A DNA stretch of 54,676 nt from Oscillospiraceae bacterium (GCA_018110825.1 JAGBCL010000049.1:1-54676), one strand, 5' to 3'; positions 16,583-27,537 are shown, counted from the first letter of the stretch. The notes: generated by a model not told the origin, from the letters alone. A program made the numbers and translations.

Positions 16583-17884
16583 TTATTCAAGGAAGCCCTT
16601 ATGATGACGCATCATCATCTGGGATTCCAGAGTTCTTACTGTTTCCAGAACAACGCTTACAACGATGAGGATTGATGTACCGCCCATTGCGATGCCCAGC
16701 TGCGGGAATGCCATATTTGTAATGATAGGGAATATAGCAATTACGCCGAGGAAGAACGCACCAACAAGAGTAATCTTGTTGAGGATTCTCTGGATATAGT
16801 CGCTTGTAGGCTTACCGGGACGGATACCCGGGATACCGCCATTGCTCTGACGGAGGTTGTTAGCAATCTCAATCGGATTGTACTGCATAGAAACATAGAA
16901 ATAGTTGAATGCAATAATCAGCACAAAGTAAATTACAGCATACCATGGGCTGTTATAGCTAAAGAAATTAATGAAGCCTGCGTAGAACTTTTCGCCAAAA
17001 GTCTGCGGATTAGCCGCAACTGGCTTGAACATTTCGATTGTAGAAGGCAATGACATGATAGCCATTGCGAAGATGATTGGCATAACGCCGCTCATTGCAA
17101 TCTTAATCGGAATGTGTGTGCTCTGTCCGCCGTACTGCTTTCTGCCAACAACACGCTTAGCGTACTGAACAGGAATACGTCTTTCAGATTCGTTCATGAA
17201 TACGATGAATCCGATCATGAGTACAAACATAACAAGTATAAACGGAATAGCGATATACATTGCCTTGTTTGTAGATGCGTTTACAAACATATTCATGATA
17301 GCAGTAGGACCTCTTGAAACGATACCTGCAAAAAGAATCATTGAAATACCGTTGCCGATACCCTTTTCATTGACTCTGTTACCAAGCCATACAACAAGAC
17401 TTGCGCCCGCTGTGAAAGCAAGGATAATTACAGCTGCAGTGAATATGCCCTGGAAGCCGCCTGTGTACTGGAGCGCGTGCTGATTCTTAAGTGTAAGATA
17501 ATACGCATAAGACATAATCAGTGCAATTGCCAGCGCAACAAAGTTTGAAATCTTCTGAAGCTTCTTTCTTCCTGACTCGCCTTCCTTCTGGAGATTTTCC
17601 AGCGGAGGAAGAGCATATGTCAGAAGCTGAACAATAATTGAAGCGTTGATATACGGCTGAATTGCAAGTGAGAAGAGTGTACCCTGAGAAAGAGCACCAC
17701 CGGAAAGTGTGTTCATATAACTCAGGAAGTTACCCTCCTTGAACATATCTGCAATCGCTGCCGGGTCGATAAACGGAACCGGAACGTGACAGCCGATTCT
17801 GAAAATGAGGATAATGAGTAATGTGTAAAGGATTTTATTCCTTAACTCCGGAACCTTCCAAGCGTTAATGAAGGTCTTCAGCAC
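16583..17884 (-). CDS. secY: Protein translocase subunit SecY
   Basis: 433 residues with ten predicted membrane helices, from KILYTLLIILIFRIGCHVPV onward. It is the channel of the Sec system that would export the surface proteins in this window. The GTG start at 17884 lies one base after the rplO stop, with GAGGTGA as the ribosome-binding site inside the end of rplO, which suggests translational coupling. Confidence 0.97.
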   Translation of the reverse strand: MLKTFINAWKVPELRNKILYTLLIILIFRIGCHVPVPFIDPAAIADMFKEGNFLSYMNTLSGGALSQGTLFSLAIQPYINASIIVQLLTYALPPLENLQKEGESGRKKLQKISNFVALAIALIMSYAYYLTLKNQHALQYTGGFQGIFTAAVIILAFTAGASLVVWLGNRVNEKGIGNGISMILFAGIVSRGPTAIMNMFVNASTNKAMYIAIPFILVMFVLMIGFIVFMNESERRIPVQYAKRVVGRKQYGGQSTHIPIKIAMSGVMPIIFAMAIMSLPSTIEMFKPVAANPQTFGEKFYAGFINFFSYNSPWYAVIYFVLIIAFNYFYVSMQYNPIEIANNLRQSNGGIPGIRPGKPTSDYIQRILNKITLVGAFFLGVIAIFPIITNMAFPQLGIAMGGTSILIVVSVVLETVRTLESQMMMRHHKGFLE

Positions 17885-17885
17885 A

Positions 17886-18326
17886 TTACATCACCTCAGC
17901 CTTCCCGCCTGCCTTCTCGATTTTCTCCTTAGCTGATGCGGAGAAAGCAGCAGCCTTTACTGTAAGATTTACATTCAGCTCACCCTTACCGAGAATCTTA
18001 ACCTTTTCGTCAAGCTTCTTGATAAGACCTGCAGCCTTGAGAATTTCATTGTCTACAACTGTACCTTCCTTGAAGTTAGCAAGTGCGGATACGTTGATTA
18101 CTGTTACGTCTTCAGCGAAAATGTTGTTGAAACCTCTCTTAGGAATTCTTCTTGCGAGAGGCATCTGGCCACCTTCAAAACCTGGTCTTACACCGCCGCC
18201 GGAACGAGCGTTCTGACCCTTGTGACCCTTACCAGCTGTTTTACCCCAGCCGGAACCGTGACCTCTGCCGATTCTCTTAACGTCTTTGTTAGAACCTGCA
18301 GCAGGGGATAATTCATGAATTTTCAT
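17886..18326 (-). CDS. rplO: 50S ribosomal protein L15
   Basis: 146 residues. The Gly-rich basic N-terminus [20 protein letters not shown] is diagnostic. It contacts 23S rRNA late in assembly. Its last codons contain the secY ribosome-binding site. Confidence 0.98.
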   Translation of the reverse strand: MKIHELSPAAGSNKDVKRIGRGHGSGWGKTAGKGHKGQNARSGGGVRPGFEGGQMPLARRIPKRGFNNIFAEDVTVINVSALANFKEGTVVDNEILKAAGLIKKLDEKVKILGKGELNVNLTVKAAAFSASAKEKIEKAGGKAEVM

Positions 18327-18350
18327 AGCTTTCGCACCTCCTTGCAGTAA

Positions 18351-18527
18351 TTATGCTTCGGTAACTTCTACAAGGTGACAAATCTTCTTGATCTTACCCA
18401 TTGTAGCATCGTTATCAGGCTGTACTGTTACGTCGCCGATCTTACGGAGTCCGAGGGAAGCAGCAGTTGCAGCCTGAGGCTTCTTAACGCTGTTAAGGCT
18501 TCTTACAAGCTTAATCTTCTTTGCCAT
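18351..18527 (-). CDS. rpmD: 50S ribosomal protein L30
   Basis: 58 residues beginning MAKKIKLVRSLNSVKKPQAA and ending KKICHLVEVTEA. The central segment SLGLRKIGDVTVQPD is typical. It lies between rpsE and rplO, the normal spc-operon place. Confidence 0.97.
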   Translation of the reverse strand: MAKKIKLVRSLNSVKKPQAATAASLGLRKIGDVTVQPDNDATMGKIKKICHLVEVTEA

Positions 18528-18541
18528 TTCTGTCGTCCTCC

Positions 18542-19054
18542 TTAACCTAAGATTTCCTTAACGGACTTGCCTCTTACTTCAGCAACTTCCTTAGCGCTTC
18601 TGCACTGTGCAAGACCATTGATTGTAGCTCTAACTACGTTGCAAGCGTTGTTGGAACGAAGGGACTTTGTTCTGATGTCCTTGATACCTGCCATTTCGAT
18701 TACGGCACGAACTGGACCGCCTGCGATAACACCAGTACCGGGAGCAGCTGGCTTCATAAGAACTCTACCTGCACCGAAAGCACCGATAATTTCGTGTGGA
18801 ATTGTTGTTCCCTTGAGGGAAACCTTAATTAAATTCTTCTTAGCATCTTCGATACCCTTGCGGATTGCATCCGGAACTTCACCGGACTTACCCATACCAA
18901 AGCCAACAGTACCGTTGCCGTCGCCTACTACAACGAGAGCAGCAAACTTGAAGATACGTCCGCCCTTAACAGTCTTGGATACTCTGTTAATAGCAACAAC
19001 CTTCTCGGAGAGCTCAAGTGTAGAAGCATCTATCTTAGCGTTTGCCAAAATCAT
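18542..19054 (-). CDS. rpsE: 30S ribosomal protein S5
   Basis: 170 residues. The N-terminal double-stranded RNA-binding-like domain includes [19 protein letters not shown]; the conserved glycine loop follows at [14 protein letters not shown]5 affects decoding accuracy. It is 14 bp before rpmD. Confidence 0.98.
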   Translation of the reverse strand: MILANAKIDASTLELSEKVVAINRVSKTVKGGRIFKFAALVVVGDGNGTVGFGMGKSGEVPDAIRKGIEDAKKNLIKVSLKGTTIPHEIIGAFGAGRVLMKPAAPGTGVIAGGPVRAVIEMAGIKDIRTKSLRSNNACNVVRATINGLAQCRSAKEVAEVRGKSVKEILG

Positions 19055-19079
19055 TACCTCCTTGTTTGTTAATGCCTGA

Positions 19080-19439
19080 TTAGAAGTTCAGGCCGCCCTT
19101 TCTTGCACCCTCTGCAAGCTCAGCAACTCTGCCGTGGTAGAGATAGCCTGCACGGTCGAATACAACGTCCTTAATGCCCTTTTCTGCAGCCTTTGCAGCA
19201 ATCATTTCGCCAACCTTGAAAGCGCCTTCCTTGTTGCCGCCGTTGCCGTCAAAGCCCTTTTCCATAGAAGAAGCAGCGCAAAGTGTTACGCCTGCAACGT
19301 CATCGATGAGCTGAGCATAGATGTTCTTGGAAGAACGGAATACGTTGAGTCTTGGGCACTCAGCTGTACCGCTGATCTTGGAACGAACTCTGATCTGTCT
19401 CTTAGCTCTTGCAGCTTTTCTGTTAATCTGCTTTACCAT
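19080..19439 (-). CDS. rplR: 50S ribosomal protein L18
   Basis: 119 residues. The basic N-terminus ([20 protein letters not shown]) and [14 protein letters not shown] identify this 5S rRNA-binding protein. A 121-bp gap with A/T-rich sequence separates it from rplF; no terminator was seen there. Confidence 0.97.
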   Translation of the reverse strand: MVKQINRKAARAKRQIRVRSKISGTAECPRLNVFRSSKNIYAQLIDDVAGVTLCAASSMEKGFDGNGGNKEGAFKVGEMIAAKAAEKGIKDVVFDRAGYLYHGRVAELAEGARKGGLNF

Positions 19440-19560
19440 GATAATTTCAACTCCTTTTCAAACGGAGAATAGTAGTCGCAATATATAAATATATGAAATA
19501 TATTTTTGTATCCGACTGTCCCATTCTCTAATAATAGGATTTTTCTTAACAGGAAGGGGA

Positions 19561-20106
19561 TTACTTCTTACCCTTACCAGCCTTACCTTCCTTACGGATG
19601 ATTCTTTCGCCCTGATAGCGAATACCCTTGCCCTTATATGGCTCAGGTGGTCTCTTCTCTCTGATTTCAGCAGCAACCTGACCAACAACCTGCTTGTCAA
19701 TACCGTTAACAACGATTGTTGTAGCGTTTGGAACTTCAATTGTGATGCCGTCGATTTCAGGAACAACTACCTGATGTGAGTAACCGAGGTTCATAACGAG
19801 ATCCTTGCCCTGCTTAGCTGCACGGTAACCGATACCTTCGATTTCGAGAGTCTTCTTGTAACCGTTTGTTACGCCCTCTACCATGTTGCCGATGAGAGTT
19901 CTTGTAAGACCGTGGAGAGACTTGTGCATCTTGTTTTCAGATGGACGCTCTACGATGATTTCTGTACCTTCAAGCTTGATAATCATATCAGCATTGAATG
20001 TGTTTGTGAGTGTACCCTTAGGTCCCTTTACTGTAACGGTAGTGCCGTCGATCTTAACATCAACGCCTGCAGGAACAGTAATAGGCTTCTTACCAATTCT
20101 GGACAT
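19561..20106 (-). CDS. rplF: 50S ribosomal protein L6
   Basis: 181 residues with two L6 repeats. MSRIGKKPITVPAGV starts it and the C-terminal signature PPEPYKGKGIRY is present. It binds near the sarcin-ricin loop. Confidence 0.98.
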   Translation of the reverse strand: MSRIGKKPITVPAGVDVKIDGTTVTVKGPKGTLTNTFNADMIIKLEGTEIIVERPSENKMHKSLHGLTRTLIGNMVEGVTNGYKKTLEIEGIGYRAAKQGKDLVMNLGYSHQVVVPEIDGITIEVPNATTIVVNGIDKQVVGQVAAEIREKRPPEPYKGKGIRYQGERIIRKEGKAGKGKK

Positions 20107-20120
20107 TTACTTGTTCCTCC

Positions 20121-20519
20121 TTACCATACGAATGCAAGGACTTCGCCGCCGACATTGAGCTCTCTAGCCTTCTTGTCAGTCATAACGCCCTTGGAAGTGG
20201 AAACGATAGCAATACCGAGACCCTTCATTACTTTAGGCATATCCTCGCAGCTTGAATAAATACGAAGACCAGGCTTTGAAACTCTTCTCAGACCTGTGAT
20301 AACCTGAGACTTGTTTTCGCCGTACTTCAGTGTGATTCTGATGATGCCCTGCTTGCCGTCGTCAATAATCTGATAGCTCTTGATGTAACCCTCGTCTACG
20401 AGAATCTGTGTGATAGCCTTCTTCATATTGGAAGCAGGAACGTCAACTGTGTCGTGCTTTGCAGAGTTAGCATTACGGATTCTTGTGAGAATATCTGCAA
20501 TTGTATCTGTAATTTGCAT
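20121..20519 (-). CDS. rpsH: 30S ribosomal protein S8
   Basis: 132 residues. [20 protein letters not shown] begins the protein and [19 protein letters not shown] is the C-terminal signature. In other bacteria it represses the spc operon by binding mRNA; no such site is obvious here. Confidence 0.98.
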   Translation of the reverse strand: MQITDTIADILTRIRNANSAKHDTVDVPASNMKKAITQILVDEGYIKSYQIIDDGKQGIIRITLKYGENKSQVITGLRRVSKPGLRIYSSCEDMPKVMKGLGIAIVSTSKGVMTDKKARELNVGGEVLAFVW

Positions 20520-20574
20520 AACGGTTAACCTCCTTATATTACTTAAAAACAGTCTTTACGCTATTTCGTAAAGA

Positions 20575-20760
20575 TTACCAGCTTGCCTTCTTAACGCCAG
20601 GAATCTGACCGTCGTGTGCAAGCTCTCTGAAGCAGATACGGCAGATGCCGAACTTTCTCATGTATGCATGAGGTCTGCCGCAGATTTTGCATCTGTTGTA
20701 AGCTCTTGTGCTAAACTTAGGAGTTCTCTGCTGCTTAACTTTCATCGATGTTTTAGCCAT
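20575..20760 (-). CDS. rpsN: 30S ribosomal protein S14 type Z
   Basis: 61 residues, the short zinc-binding form. C24, C27, C40 and C43 make the zinc ribbon (CKIC...CRIC). It is the housekeeping S14 of Firmicutes and sits between rplE and rpsH. Confidence 0.98.
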   Translation of the reverse strand: MAKTSMKVKQQRTPKFSTRAYNRCKICGRPHAYMRKFGICRICFRELAHDGQIPGVKKASW

Positions 20761-20780
20761 TTCAATTACCCTCCTAAAAA

Positions 20781-21323
20781 TTACTTAGCGAACGGAGCGC
20801 CCATCAGCTCAAGAAGAGCCTTAGCTTCTTCGTCTGTCTTTGCAGTAGTGATGATGTTGATATCCATACCGCGAACCTTATCAATTTTATCATATTCGAT
20901 TTCAGGGAAAATAAGCTGTTCCTTGATACCTGTGGAATAGTTACCTCTGCCATCGAAAGAGTTGCCGTTGATTCCTCTGAAGTCACGTACACGTGGGAAC
21001 GCTACGTTGAAAAGTCTGTCGAGGAATTCGTACATGTTTTCGCTTCTGAGTGTAACCTTAACACCGATAGGCATGCCTTCACGGAGCTTAAAGTTAGCAA
21101 CAGACTTCTTAGCGCGGCATACTACAGGCTTCTGACCTGTGATAGCAGCGAGGTCTGTCATGATTGCGTCGATAACCTTAGCGTTTTCCTTAGCTTCGCC
21201 TGCACCGACGTTGATAACAACCTTGTCAATCTTAGGGATCTGCATTACGCTCTTATAACCGAACTTCTTCATTAAAGCAGGAGCCACTGTGCTGACATAG
21301 AGTTCCTTCAAATTAGATGCCAT
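20781..21323 (-). CDS. rplE: 50S ribosomal protein L5
   Basis: 180 residues. It binds 5S rRNA and contacts P-site t[22 protein letters not shown] is the N-terminal signature and [17 protein letters not shown] the C-terminal one. ATG 21323 follows GGAG; a TTG two codons upstream is not used. Confidence 0.98.
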   Translation of the reverse strand: MASNLKELYVSTVAPALMKKFGYKSVMQIPKIDKVVINVGAGEAKENAKVIDAIMTDLAAITGQKPVVCRAKKSVANFKLREGMPIGVKVTLRSENMYEFLDRLFNVAFPRVRDFRGINGNSFDGRGNYSTGIKEQLIFPEIEYDKIDKVRGMDINIITTAKTDEEAKALLELMGAPFAK

Positions 21324-21341
21324 TGTCAATTACTCCTTTCC

Positions 21342-21662
21342 TTAATAAGACTTGCCGCAGTCTGCGTGCTTGCAAACGCGAACCTTCTTGCCGTCCTCGA
21401 TCTTGTGAGCGAGTCTTGTAGGCTTGCCGCACTTAGGGCAAACAGCCATTACCTTACAAGCGTAAAGTGGAGCTTCGCACTTAACAATGCCGCCCTGCTG
21501 ACCCATCTGTCTTGGCTTAACGTGCTTTGTAACAATGTTGAGGCCCTCAACGATTACCTTCTGTTCCTTTGGAGAAACTTCGAGAACCTTACCCTGCTTA
21601 CCCTTGTCCTTACCAGAAAGGATAACTACTGTGTCACCTGTTTTAACGTGTAAATTATTCAT
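21342..21662 (-). CDS. rplX: 50S ribosomal protein L24
   Basis: 106 residues with an N-terminal KOW motif ([19 protein letters not shown]). The C-terminus carries a zinc-ribbon-like [10 protein letters not shown]...CKHADC pair. It starts large-subunit assembly. ATG 21662 follows GGAGGTG. Confidence 0.97.
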   Translation of the reverse strand: MNNLHVKTGDTVVILSGKDKGKQGKVLEVSPKEQKVIVEGLNIVTKHVKPRQMGQQGGIVKCEAPLYACKVMAVCPKCGKPTRLAHKIEDGKKVRVCKHADCGKSY

Positions 21663-21677
21663 TCGTGACACCTCCAA

Positions 21678-22046
21678 TTAAAGTACTTCCGGAGCAAGAG
21701 AAAGAATCTTCATGTAATCCTTGTCTCTGAGCTCTCTAGCAACAGGTCCAAAAATACGAGTACCCTTAGGGTTCTTGTCTTCCTTGATGATAACTGCTGC
21801 ATTTTCATCAAAACGGATGTATGTTCCGTCCTCACGGCGGAGGCCCTTTGCGGAACGTACGATTACTGCCTTAACAACGTCGCCCTTCTTAACAACGCCG
21901 CCTGGTGTTGCTTTCTTAACGGAAGCAACAACTACATCGCCGATGTTCGCATATCTTCTGCGAGTACCGCCAAGAACTCTGATACACATAAGTTCCTTAG
22001 CACCTGTATTATCAGCGACTTTCAAATAAGTCTGCATCTGAATCAC
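21678..22046 (-). CDS. rplN: 50S ribosomal protein L14
   Basis: 122 residues, GTG start at 22046 with AAGGAG upstream. [20 protein letters not shown] is diagnostic. It sits at the intersubunit face and binds the silencing factor RsfS in other bacteria. A 132-bp gap before it contains a small hairpin (GGAAGC/GCTTCC near 22140). Confidence 0.97.
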   Translation of the reverse strand: MIQMQTYLKVADNTGAKELMCIRVLGGTRRRYANIGDVVVASVKKATPGGVVKKGDVVKAVIVRSAKGLRREDGTYIRFDENAAVIIKEDKNPKGTRIFGPVARELRDKDYMKILSLAPEVL

Positions 22047-22178
22047 AGCGATTAACTCCTTCCATTCAGAAGCTTCGGCTCAGAGGCTTATCGCCCCTGC
22101 CGATTCTTCTAATTTGTTTTAAAATGTTATAACCACGCTGGAAGCATCAACGCTTCCGTGTGTATCGTGCTTAGCCAA

Positions 22179-22436
22179 TTACTTAGCCTGCTCGATAACC
22201 TTAACAAGTCTCCATCTCTTATCCTTGGAGATAGGTCTTGTTTCCATAATTTCTACGCGGTCACCGATGTTGCACTGGTTGTTTTCATCATGAGCCTTGA
22301 GCTTGATTGTTCTCTTGATGATCTTTTTGTACAGTGGGTGCTGTACGTTATCAACGATTGCAACAACAATGGTCTTATCCATCTTGTTGGAAACTACCTT
22401 GCCAACTCTTGTTTTTCTAAGATTTCTTTCAGCCAT
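22179..22436 (-). CDS. rpsQ: 30S ribosomal protein S17
   Basis: 85 residues, OB fold. The segment [15 protein letters not shown] and the signature [18 protein letters not shown] are present. It binds 16S rRNA early in assembly. Confidence 0.98.
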   Translation of the reverse strand: MAERNLRKTRVGKVVSNKMDKTIVVAIVDNVQHPLYKKIIKRTIKLKAHDENNQCNIGDRVEIMETRPISKDKRWRLVKVIEQAK

Positions 22437-22455
22437 TTTTGTTTCCTCCCTTCAC

Positions 22456-22653
22456 TTACTGTTCGGAAGCGGAACGCTCGCGGAGAATTGTCTTGATTCT
22501 TGCGATGTCCTTCTTCACAGCCTTGAGACGTGTAGGATTGTCGAGCTGATTTACAGCATGCTGAAAACGAAGAGCAAAAAGCTCCTTCTTAAGATCGGCA
22601 AGCTTGCTTTCAAGCTCAACAGTAGTGAATTCTCTTACTTCTGCAGCCTTCAT
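22456..22653 (-). CDS. rpmC: 50S ribosomal protein L29
   Basis: 65 residues, two antiparallel helices. [20 protein letters not shown] is the family signature. It lines the tunnel exit and helps dock signal recognition particle and trigger factor. Its start overlaps the rplP stop by one base. Confidence 0.97.
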   Translation of the reverse strand: MKAAEVREFTTVELESKLADLKKELFALRFQHAVNQLDNPTRLKAVKKDIARIKTILRERSASEQ

Positions 22654-23072
22654 TATTCGCTCGCCTCCTCTTTCTTAACAAACTTGCACTTGATAGGAAG
22701 CTTGTGCATAGCAAGACGCATAGCTTCTCTAGCAACTTCTTCAGATACGCCAGCAATTTCAAACATTACTCTTCCTGGCTTTACAACTGCAACCCAGTAT
22801 TCAGGTGAACCCTTACCGGAACCCATTCGTGTTTCAGCAGGCTTCTCTGTGATTGGCTTGTCAGGGAAAATCTTGATCCAAACCTGACCGCCTCTCTTGA
22901 TATAACGTGTCATAGCGATACGGGCAGCCTCAATCTGATTGGAAGTAATCCATGCAGGCTCGAGCGCCTGAAGACCGAAATCACCGTTGGAAACCTTGTT
23001 TCCGCGGTAAGCCTTACCTGTAAGACGGCCTCTGTGTACTCTTCTGTACTTAACTCTCTTTGGAAGCAGCAT
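22653..23072 (-). CDS. rplP: 50S ribosomal protein L16
   Basis: 139 residues. [16 protein letters not shown] begins it and [20 protein letters not shown] is diagnostic. It helps form the A site. It overlaps both rpsC and rpmC by one base, implying translational coupling. Confidence 0.98.
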   Translation of the reverse strand: MLLPKRVKYRRVHRGRLTGKAYRGNKVSNGDFGLQALEPAWITSNQIEAARIAMTRYIKRGGQVWIKIFPDKPITEKPAETRMGSGKGSPEYWVAVVKPGRVMFEIAGVSEEVAREAMRLAMHKLPIKCKFVKKEEASE

Positions 23073-23821
23073 TACTGATTACCTCCTTCTCTTCTTCTGT
23101 TGCCGCGGTTTTCACCGTTGCGACGGTTGTCGCCCTGACGACGAGGCTTCTTTTCTGTTCTCTCAGCCATTGCTCTAGCCTTAGCTACATCGCCCTTGAG
23201 AACTTCGCCCTTGTAAATCCAAACCTTGATACCGAGACGACCGTATGTTGTTGCTGCCTCAGCAAAACCGTAGTCGATGTCAGCACGGATAGTCTGGAGT
23301 GGAATTGTACCTTCGTGGTATGTCTCGGAACGAGCAATTTCAGCACCGCCAAGACGGCCGCTTACCATAACCTTGATACCCTTAGCACCAAGTTTCATAG
23401 CTCTGCCGATAGCCTGCTTCATAGCTCTTCTGAAGGATACACGGTTTTCGAGCTGAGCTGCAATGTTCTCAGCAACGAGCTGTGAATCCATGTCAGGAGA
23501 CTTAACTTCAACGATGTTGATAGCAACGGACTTCTTCATCATCTTTTCAACATCAAGACGAAGCTTTTCAATGTTCTCGCCGCCTCTGCCGATTACAATA
23601 CCGGGCTTAGCGCAGTGAACGTGAATTCTAACCTTGTCTGCGAATCTTTCGATTTCAATCTTTGGAACGCCTGCTGCGTAAAGGTTTTTCTTGATATAGT
23701 TACGAACGTTGTAGTCCTCAACCAGTGTATCGCCGAAAGTTGCCTTGTTTGCAAACCAGCGGGAATCCCAATTCTTAATAACGCCTACACGGAGACCGTG
23801 TGGATTAACTTTCTGTCCCAT
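23072..23821 (-). CDS. rpsC: 30S ribosomal protein S3
   Basis: 249 residues, longer than the usual 210-230 because of an Arg/Asn-rich C-terminal tail ([20 protein letters not shown]). The KH domain contains [15 protein letters not shown] near 75. S3 lines the mRNA entry channel, so the basic tail may touch mRNA; that is an inference. Confidence 0.97.
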   Translation of the reverse strand: MGQKVNPHGLRVGVIKNWDSRWFANKATFGDTLVEDYNVRNYIKKNLYAAGVPKIEIERFADKVRIHVHCAKPGIVIGRGGENIEKLRLDVEKMMKKSVAINIVEVKSPDMDSQLVAENIAAQLENRVSFRRAMKQAIGRAMKLGAKGIKVMVSGRLGGAEIARSETYHEGTIPLQTIRADIDYGFAEAATTYGRLGIKVWIYKGEVLKGDVAKARAMAERTEKKPRRQGDNRRNGENRGNRRREGGNQ

Positions 23822-23842
23822 TTAGTTTACCTCCCTTTCGAC

Positions 23843-24178
23843 TTATTCTCTTTCCTTTACCACAAGAGTAACATGGGAAGTTCTCTTGAGGATACGGTAT
23901 GCTCTGCCCTGTGCTCTAGGCATAATTCTCTTCATGATAGGTCCTGGGCAAACGAAACATTCGGATACATAAAGGTTATCCTTATCCATGCCGAAGTTGT
24001 TTTCTGCGTTTGCGATAGCGGACTTAAGAAGCTTCTCCAGGTATTCACAGGCAGATTTTGGTGTGTGCTGCAGAATCGCCATAGCAGTTTCAACGTCCTT
24101 TCCTCTGATGAGGTCGAGAACAATCTGAACCTTTCTTGGTGCGATTCGAGCATTTTTAAGATATGCTCTTGCTTCCAT
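23843..24178 (-). CDS. rplV: 50S ribosomal protein L22
   Basis: 111 residues. [20 protein letters not shown] begins the conserved part, and the hairpin loop [19 protein letters not shown] reaches the exit tunnel and is the macrolide-response region. Confidence 0.98.
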   Translation of the reverse strand: MEARAYLKNARIAPRKVQIVLDLIRGKDVETAMAILQHTPKSACEYLEKLLKSAIANAENNFGMDKDNLYVSECFVCPGPIMKRIMPRAQGRAYRILKRTSHVTLVVKERE

Positions 24179-24198
24179 TTTAATTTCTCCTCTCTGCC

Positions 24199-24483
24199 TT
24201 ATTTCTTACCATTGTTGGATGTCTTGGAGCCTGCGTGGCCCTTGTAGGTTCTTGTTGGTGCGAATTCACCAAGCTTGTGACCTACCATATCTTCTGTAAC
24301 GTATACAGGAACGTGCTTTCTGCCGTCATGAACAGCGAATGTATGACCTACGAAGTCAGGGAAAATTGTAGAAGAACGGCTCCATGTCTTGAGAACCTTC
24401 TTTTCGCCAGCTTCGTTCATAGCGATTACTCTCTTGAGAAGGACCTCCTGGACGTATGGTCCCTTCTTAACGCTTCTGCTCAT
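24199..24483 (-). CDS. rpsS: 30S ribosomal protein S19
   Basis: 94 residues. [19 protein letters not shown] starts it and [20 protein letters not shown] is diagnostic. A 169-bp gap, unusually long for this operon, separates it from rplB and holds a repeat. Confidence 0.98.
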   Translation of the reverse strand: MSRSVKKGPYVQEVLLKRVIAMNEAGEKKVLKTWSRSSTIFPDFVGHTFAVHDGRKHVPVYVTEDMVGHKLGEFAPTRTYKGHAGSKTSNNGKK

Positions 24484-24590
24484 TGGTTTTCCTCCCCTCT
24501 GATTTTACGAGGCAAGATGTGCGGGAGAACTTACTCCCGAACATTCCTCTTTATGATTCCTAATGAGTAACTTATAAAAGTTATTTTATC

Positions 24591-24655
24591 AGGTAAACCG
24601 CGGTGTTTTGTGCGTCAGCGCAAAACCCGCATACAAAAGCTTTGCTTTTGTATTA
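24591..24655. repeat. Family-3 two-hairpin repeat, copy 2, inside the ribosomal operon
   Basis: First hairpin GCGG-t-GTTTTGTGCG / CGCAAAACCCGC; second hairpin TACAAAAGC / GCTTTTGTA. It begins at the rplB stop codon and lies in the 169-bp rplB-rpsS gap. Two further small stems (CGGGAG/CTCCCG near 24518 and TAACTT/AAGTTA near 24570) fill the rest of that gap. Confidence 0.7.
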
Positions 24656-25486
24656 CTTACCGTTTCTTCTCTTAACGATGAACTTGTCTGTTCTGTGGTG
24701 CTTCTTTCTTGTCTTATAACCAAGAGCTGGCTTGCCCCATGGTGTAACAGGACCTGGACGACCAACAGGAGACTTACCTTCACCACCACCGTGTGGGTGG
24801 TCGCATGGGTTCATTACAGAACCACGAACTGTAGGTCTGATGCCGAGGTGACGAGTTCTACCAGCCTTACCGATGCTTACGTTTTCGTGGTCAATGTTGG
24901 AAACCTGACCGATTGTAGCCATACAGTTTGCTGGAATCTTTCTCATTTCACCGGATGGAAGTCTTACGAGAACGTAAGCTTCCTCCTTACCCATGAGCTG
25001 TGCCATGTTACCAGCAGCACGAACGAGCTGAGCGCCCTTGCCTGGGTAAAGTTCGATGTTGTGGATGAATGTACCAACAGGGATGTCGCAGAGTGCAAGT
25101 GCGTTACCTGGCTTGATATCTGCACCCTTACCGCTGGAGATTACATCGCCAACAGCGAGACCGTTAGGAGCGATGATGTATCTCTTTTCGCCGTCCTCGT
25201 ACTGAACGAGAGCGATGAATGCGCTTCTGTTTGGATCGTATTCAAGAGTGAGCACTGTTGCGCTCATGTTCATCTTGTCTCTCTTGAAGTCGATAATTCT
25301 GTACTTTCTTCTGTTTCCGCCGCCTCTGTGACGAACTGTGATTCTGCCGTAGCTGTTTCTGCCGGCTGTCTTCTTAAGAGGAGCGAGAAGGCTCTTCTCA
25401 GGCTCTACCTTAGAGAGGCAGCTGTAATCAGTAACAGTCATCTGACGTCTTGCAGGCGTCGTTGGCTTATATGATTTAATTGCCAT
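24653..25486 (-). CDS. rplB: 50S ribosomal protein L2
   Basis: 277 residues. L2 supports peptidyl transfer and subunit joining. The signature [18 protein letters not shown] near 220 is intact, as is the C-terminal basic tail ([14 protein letters not shown]). The stop codon abuts a two-hairpin repeat. Confidence 0.98.
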   Translation of the reverse strand: MAIKSYKPTTPARRQMTVTDYSCLSKVEPEKSLLAPLKKTAGRNSYGRITVRHRGGGNRRKYRIIDFKRDKMNMSATVLTLEYDPNRSAFIALVQYEDGEKRYIIAPNGLAVGDVISSGKGADIKPGNALALCDIPVGTFIHNIELYPGKGAQLVRAAGNMAQLMGKEEAYVLVRLPSGEMRKIPANCMATIGQVSNIDHENVSIGKAGRTRHLGIRPTVRGSVMNPCDHPHGGGEGKSPVGRPGPVTPWGKPALGYKTRKKHHRTDKFIVKRRNGK

Positions 25487-25562
25487 TGCAGGTCATCTCC
25501 TTATTTTATTTTGTGATGTTTTGCGGAAGCTGTCCCTTCCATACTTACTCTTTAAGGAGTAA

Positions 25563-25853
25563 TTACATCATACCATCGAAGAATTCGATTGTCTTGGAAT
25601 CTTCAGCAAGAGTAACGATTGCTTTCTTCCAGTTAGGTGTGTAGCCTCTGCTCATACCCATTCTCTTAGCACGTCCTCTTACGTTCATGGTGTTTACCTT
25701 AGCAACCTTAACGCCGAAGAGTTCCTCAACTGCCTTAGCAATTTCAATCTTGTTAGCGTTCTTAGCTACTTTAAAGGTGTACTTGTTTTCCTGGAGGCCT
25801 TCCATGCTCTTTTCAGTGATGATAGGCTTGATTACGATATCCTGTGCCAGCAT
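25563..25853 (-). CDS. rplW: 50S ribosomal protein L23
   Basis: 96 residues. It is the main docking site for trigger factor and SRP at the tunnel exit. [21 protein letters not shown]-type start ([15 protein letters not shown]) and [14 protein letters not shown] are typical. Its start overlaps the rplD stop by one base. Confidence 0.97.
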   Translation of the reverse strand: MLAQDIVIKPIITEKSMEGLQENKYTFKVAKNANKIEIAKAVEELFGVKVAKVNTMNVRGRAKRMGMSRGYTPNWKKAIVTLAEDSKTIEFFDGMM

Positions 25854-26479
25854 TATGCGTACACCTCCTCAATCTTAGCAACTGCATCCTTAACAACGAT
25901 GAACTTGTCGTAGTTGAGAATGTCGTATACATTAATAGTGTTTACGAGAGCTGTCTTAACACCAGGGATGTTTGCTGCGCTCTTGATTACGCAGTTGTCA
26001 ACCTCAGGCATTACGATGAGAGCCTTCTTGCCCTCTGCCTCAATAGCCTTGAGCATTGCTACCATTGTCTTTGTCTTGTATTCTTCCATCTTGATGGAGT
26101 CGAGAACGATCATGTTGTTATCGAGCACCTTTGTGGAAAGAGCAGACTTCATAGCAAGTCTCTTGAGCTTCTTGTTTACTGTGAAACGGTAGCTTCTTGG
26201 CTTAGGTCCGAGAGCAATACCACCGTGTGTCCACTGTGGAGCACGGATGGAACCCTGTCTTGCGTGACCTGTACCCTTCTGTCTCCAAGGCTTTCTTCCG
26301 CCGCCTCTTACCTCTGTACGAGTGAGAGTAGACTGTGTACCCTGTCTCTGATTAGCGAGATAGTTTACAACCATTGTGTGCATAGCGGATTCGTTTGGAG
26401 TGATACCGAAAATTGCATCAGACAGCTCAATGTTGGAAACCTCTTTACCTGTCATATCCAGAACTTTAATACTAGGCAT
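25853..26479 (-). CDS. rplD: 50S ribosomal protein L4
   Basis: 208 residues. The tunnel-loop segment [19 protein letters not shown] is present at about 65-83. In proteobacteria L4 controls the S10 leader; whether it acts on the leader seen here is unknown. Confidence 0.97.
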   Translation of the reverse strand: MPSIKVLDMTGKEVSNIELSDAIFGITPNESAMHTMVVNYLANQRQGTQSTLTRTEVRGGGRKPWRQKGTGHARQGSIRAPQWTHGGIALGPKPRSYRFTVNKKLKRLAMKSALSTKVLDNNMIVLDSIKMEEYKTKTMVAMLKAIEAEGKKALIVMPEVDNCVIKSAANIPGVKTALVNTINVYDILNYDKFIVVKDAVAKIEEVYA

Positions 26480-26497
26480 TTCTGCTTCCTCCTTCCA

Positions 26498-27139
26498 TTA
26501 AGCCTTTTTCTTTACGCAGTCGCAAATAGTAATGATACCATTCTTAGGACCTGGGATAGCGCCCTTAACTGCGATAAGATTGTTTTCAGCGTCAACCTTA
26601 ACAACTTCAAGATTCTGTACAGTAACCTTCTCTGCACCCATGTGACCTGGGAGCTTCTTGCCCTTGAAAATACGGGAAGGAGAGGAACATGCGCCCATGG
26701 AACCTGCGTGTCTGTGAACAGGACCGGAACCGTGAGTTTCCTTGATTCTGGAGTTGTTGTTCTTCTTTACAGTACCCTGGTAGCCCTTACCCTTGGAAGT
26801 ACCGGAAACATCAACGATGTCACCAACTTCGAAGGAATCTGCCTTCAGGATTGTACCTACTTCGAGTTCTTCAGCGTTGTCGAGTCTGAACTCCTTGAGA
26901 GTTCTCTTTACTGCAACGTCTGCCTTTGCAAAGTGACCCTTGATTGGCTTGTTAGCAAGCTTTTCTCTGAGATCACCGAAGCCGAGCTGTACAGCGCTGT
27001 AACCGTCGTTTTCAACAGTCTTCTTCTGAACTACAACGCATGGGCCGACTTCTACAACAGTCAAGGGAATTACCTTGTTTGTTGCTTCATCGAAAATCTG
27101 TGTCATACCGATTTTCTTACCGATGAGTGCCTTTGTCAT
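26498..27139 (-). CDS. rplC: 50S ribosomal protein L3
   Basis: 213 residues. [20 protein letters not shown] begins it and [12 protein letters not shown]...[15 protein letters not shown] is the conserved loop next to the peptidyl-transferase centre. ATG 27139 follows AAAGGAGG; a longer in-frame start is rejected. Confidence 0.98.
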   Translation of the reverse strand: MTKALIGKKIGMTQIFDEATNKVIPLTVVEVGPCVVVQKKTVENDGYSAVQLGFGDLREKLANKPIKGHFAKADVAVKRTLKEFRLDNAEELEVGTILKADSFEVGDIVDVSGTSKGKGYQGTVKKNNNSRIKETHGSGPVHRHAGSMGACSSPSRIFKGKKLPGHMGAEKVTVQNLEVVKVDAENNLIAVKGAIPGPKNGIITICDCVKKKA

Positions 27140-27222
27140 ACTTTTTCCTCCTTTGGTTATTGGTTGCATTTCTGCAACATGACCTGCGACTTAACGTCTT
27201 TGAGAAATGGTAAGCTTTGAAC

Positions 27223-27537
27223 TTACTTGATTTCCATTACAACGTCAACGCCAGCAGGAAGTTCAAGACCCTGCAGTGCTTCCATGGACTTATCAGATGG
27301 TCTGATAACGTCGATGAGTCTCTTGTGAGTTCTCATTTCGAACTGCTCACGGCTATCCTTGTACTTGTGAACAGCACGGAGAATTGTGATAATTTCCTTG
27401 TCTGTTGGGAGTGGGATAGGACCGGAAACTCTTGCACCGCTGCGCTTAGCTGCTTCAACAATCTTAGCTGCTGCTGCATCTACTACCGCATGGTCGTAAC
27501 CTTTGATTTTGATTCTGATTTTTTCATTGACTGCCAT
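27223..27537 (-). CDS. rpsJ: 30S ribosomal protein S10
   Basis: 104 residues. First gene of the superoperon. [20 protein letters not shown] and GPIPLPT are typical. S10 also serves as NusE in antitermination, which is of interest because a terminator-like hairpin lies in its own leader. The ribosome-binding site is AGGAGG. Confidence 0.98.
   Translation of the reverse strand: MAVNEKIRIKIKGYDHAVVDAAAAKIVEAAKRSGARVSGPIPLPTDKEIITILRAVHKYKDSREQFEMRTHKRLIDVIRPSDKSMEALQGLELPAGVDVVMEIK

Noticed and set aside
25844-27220. Long plus-strand ORF (458 codons) opposite rplD and rplC
   Set aside because: Antisense shadow of highly biased ribosomal-protein codons; no ribosome-binding site and Cys/Leu-rich composition.
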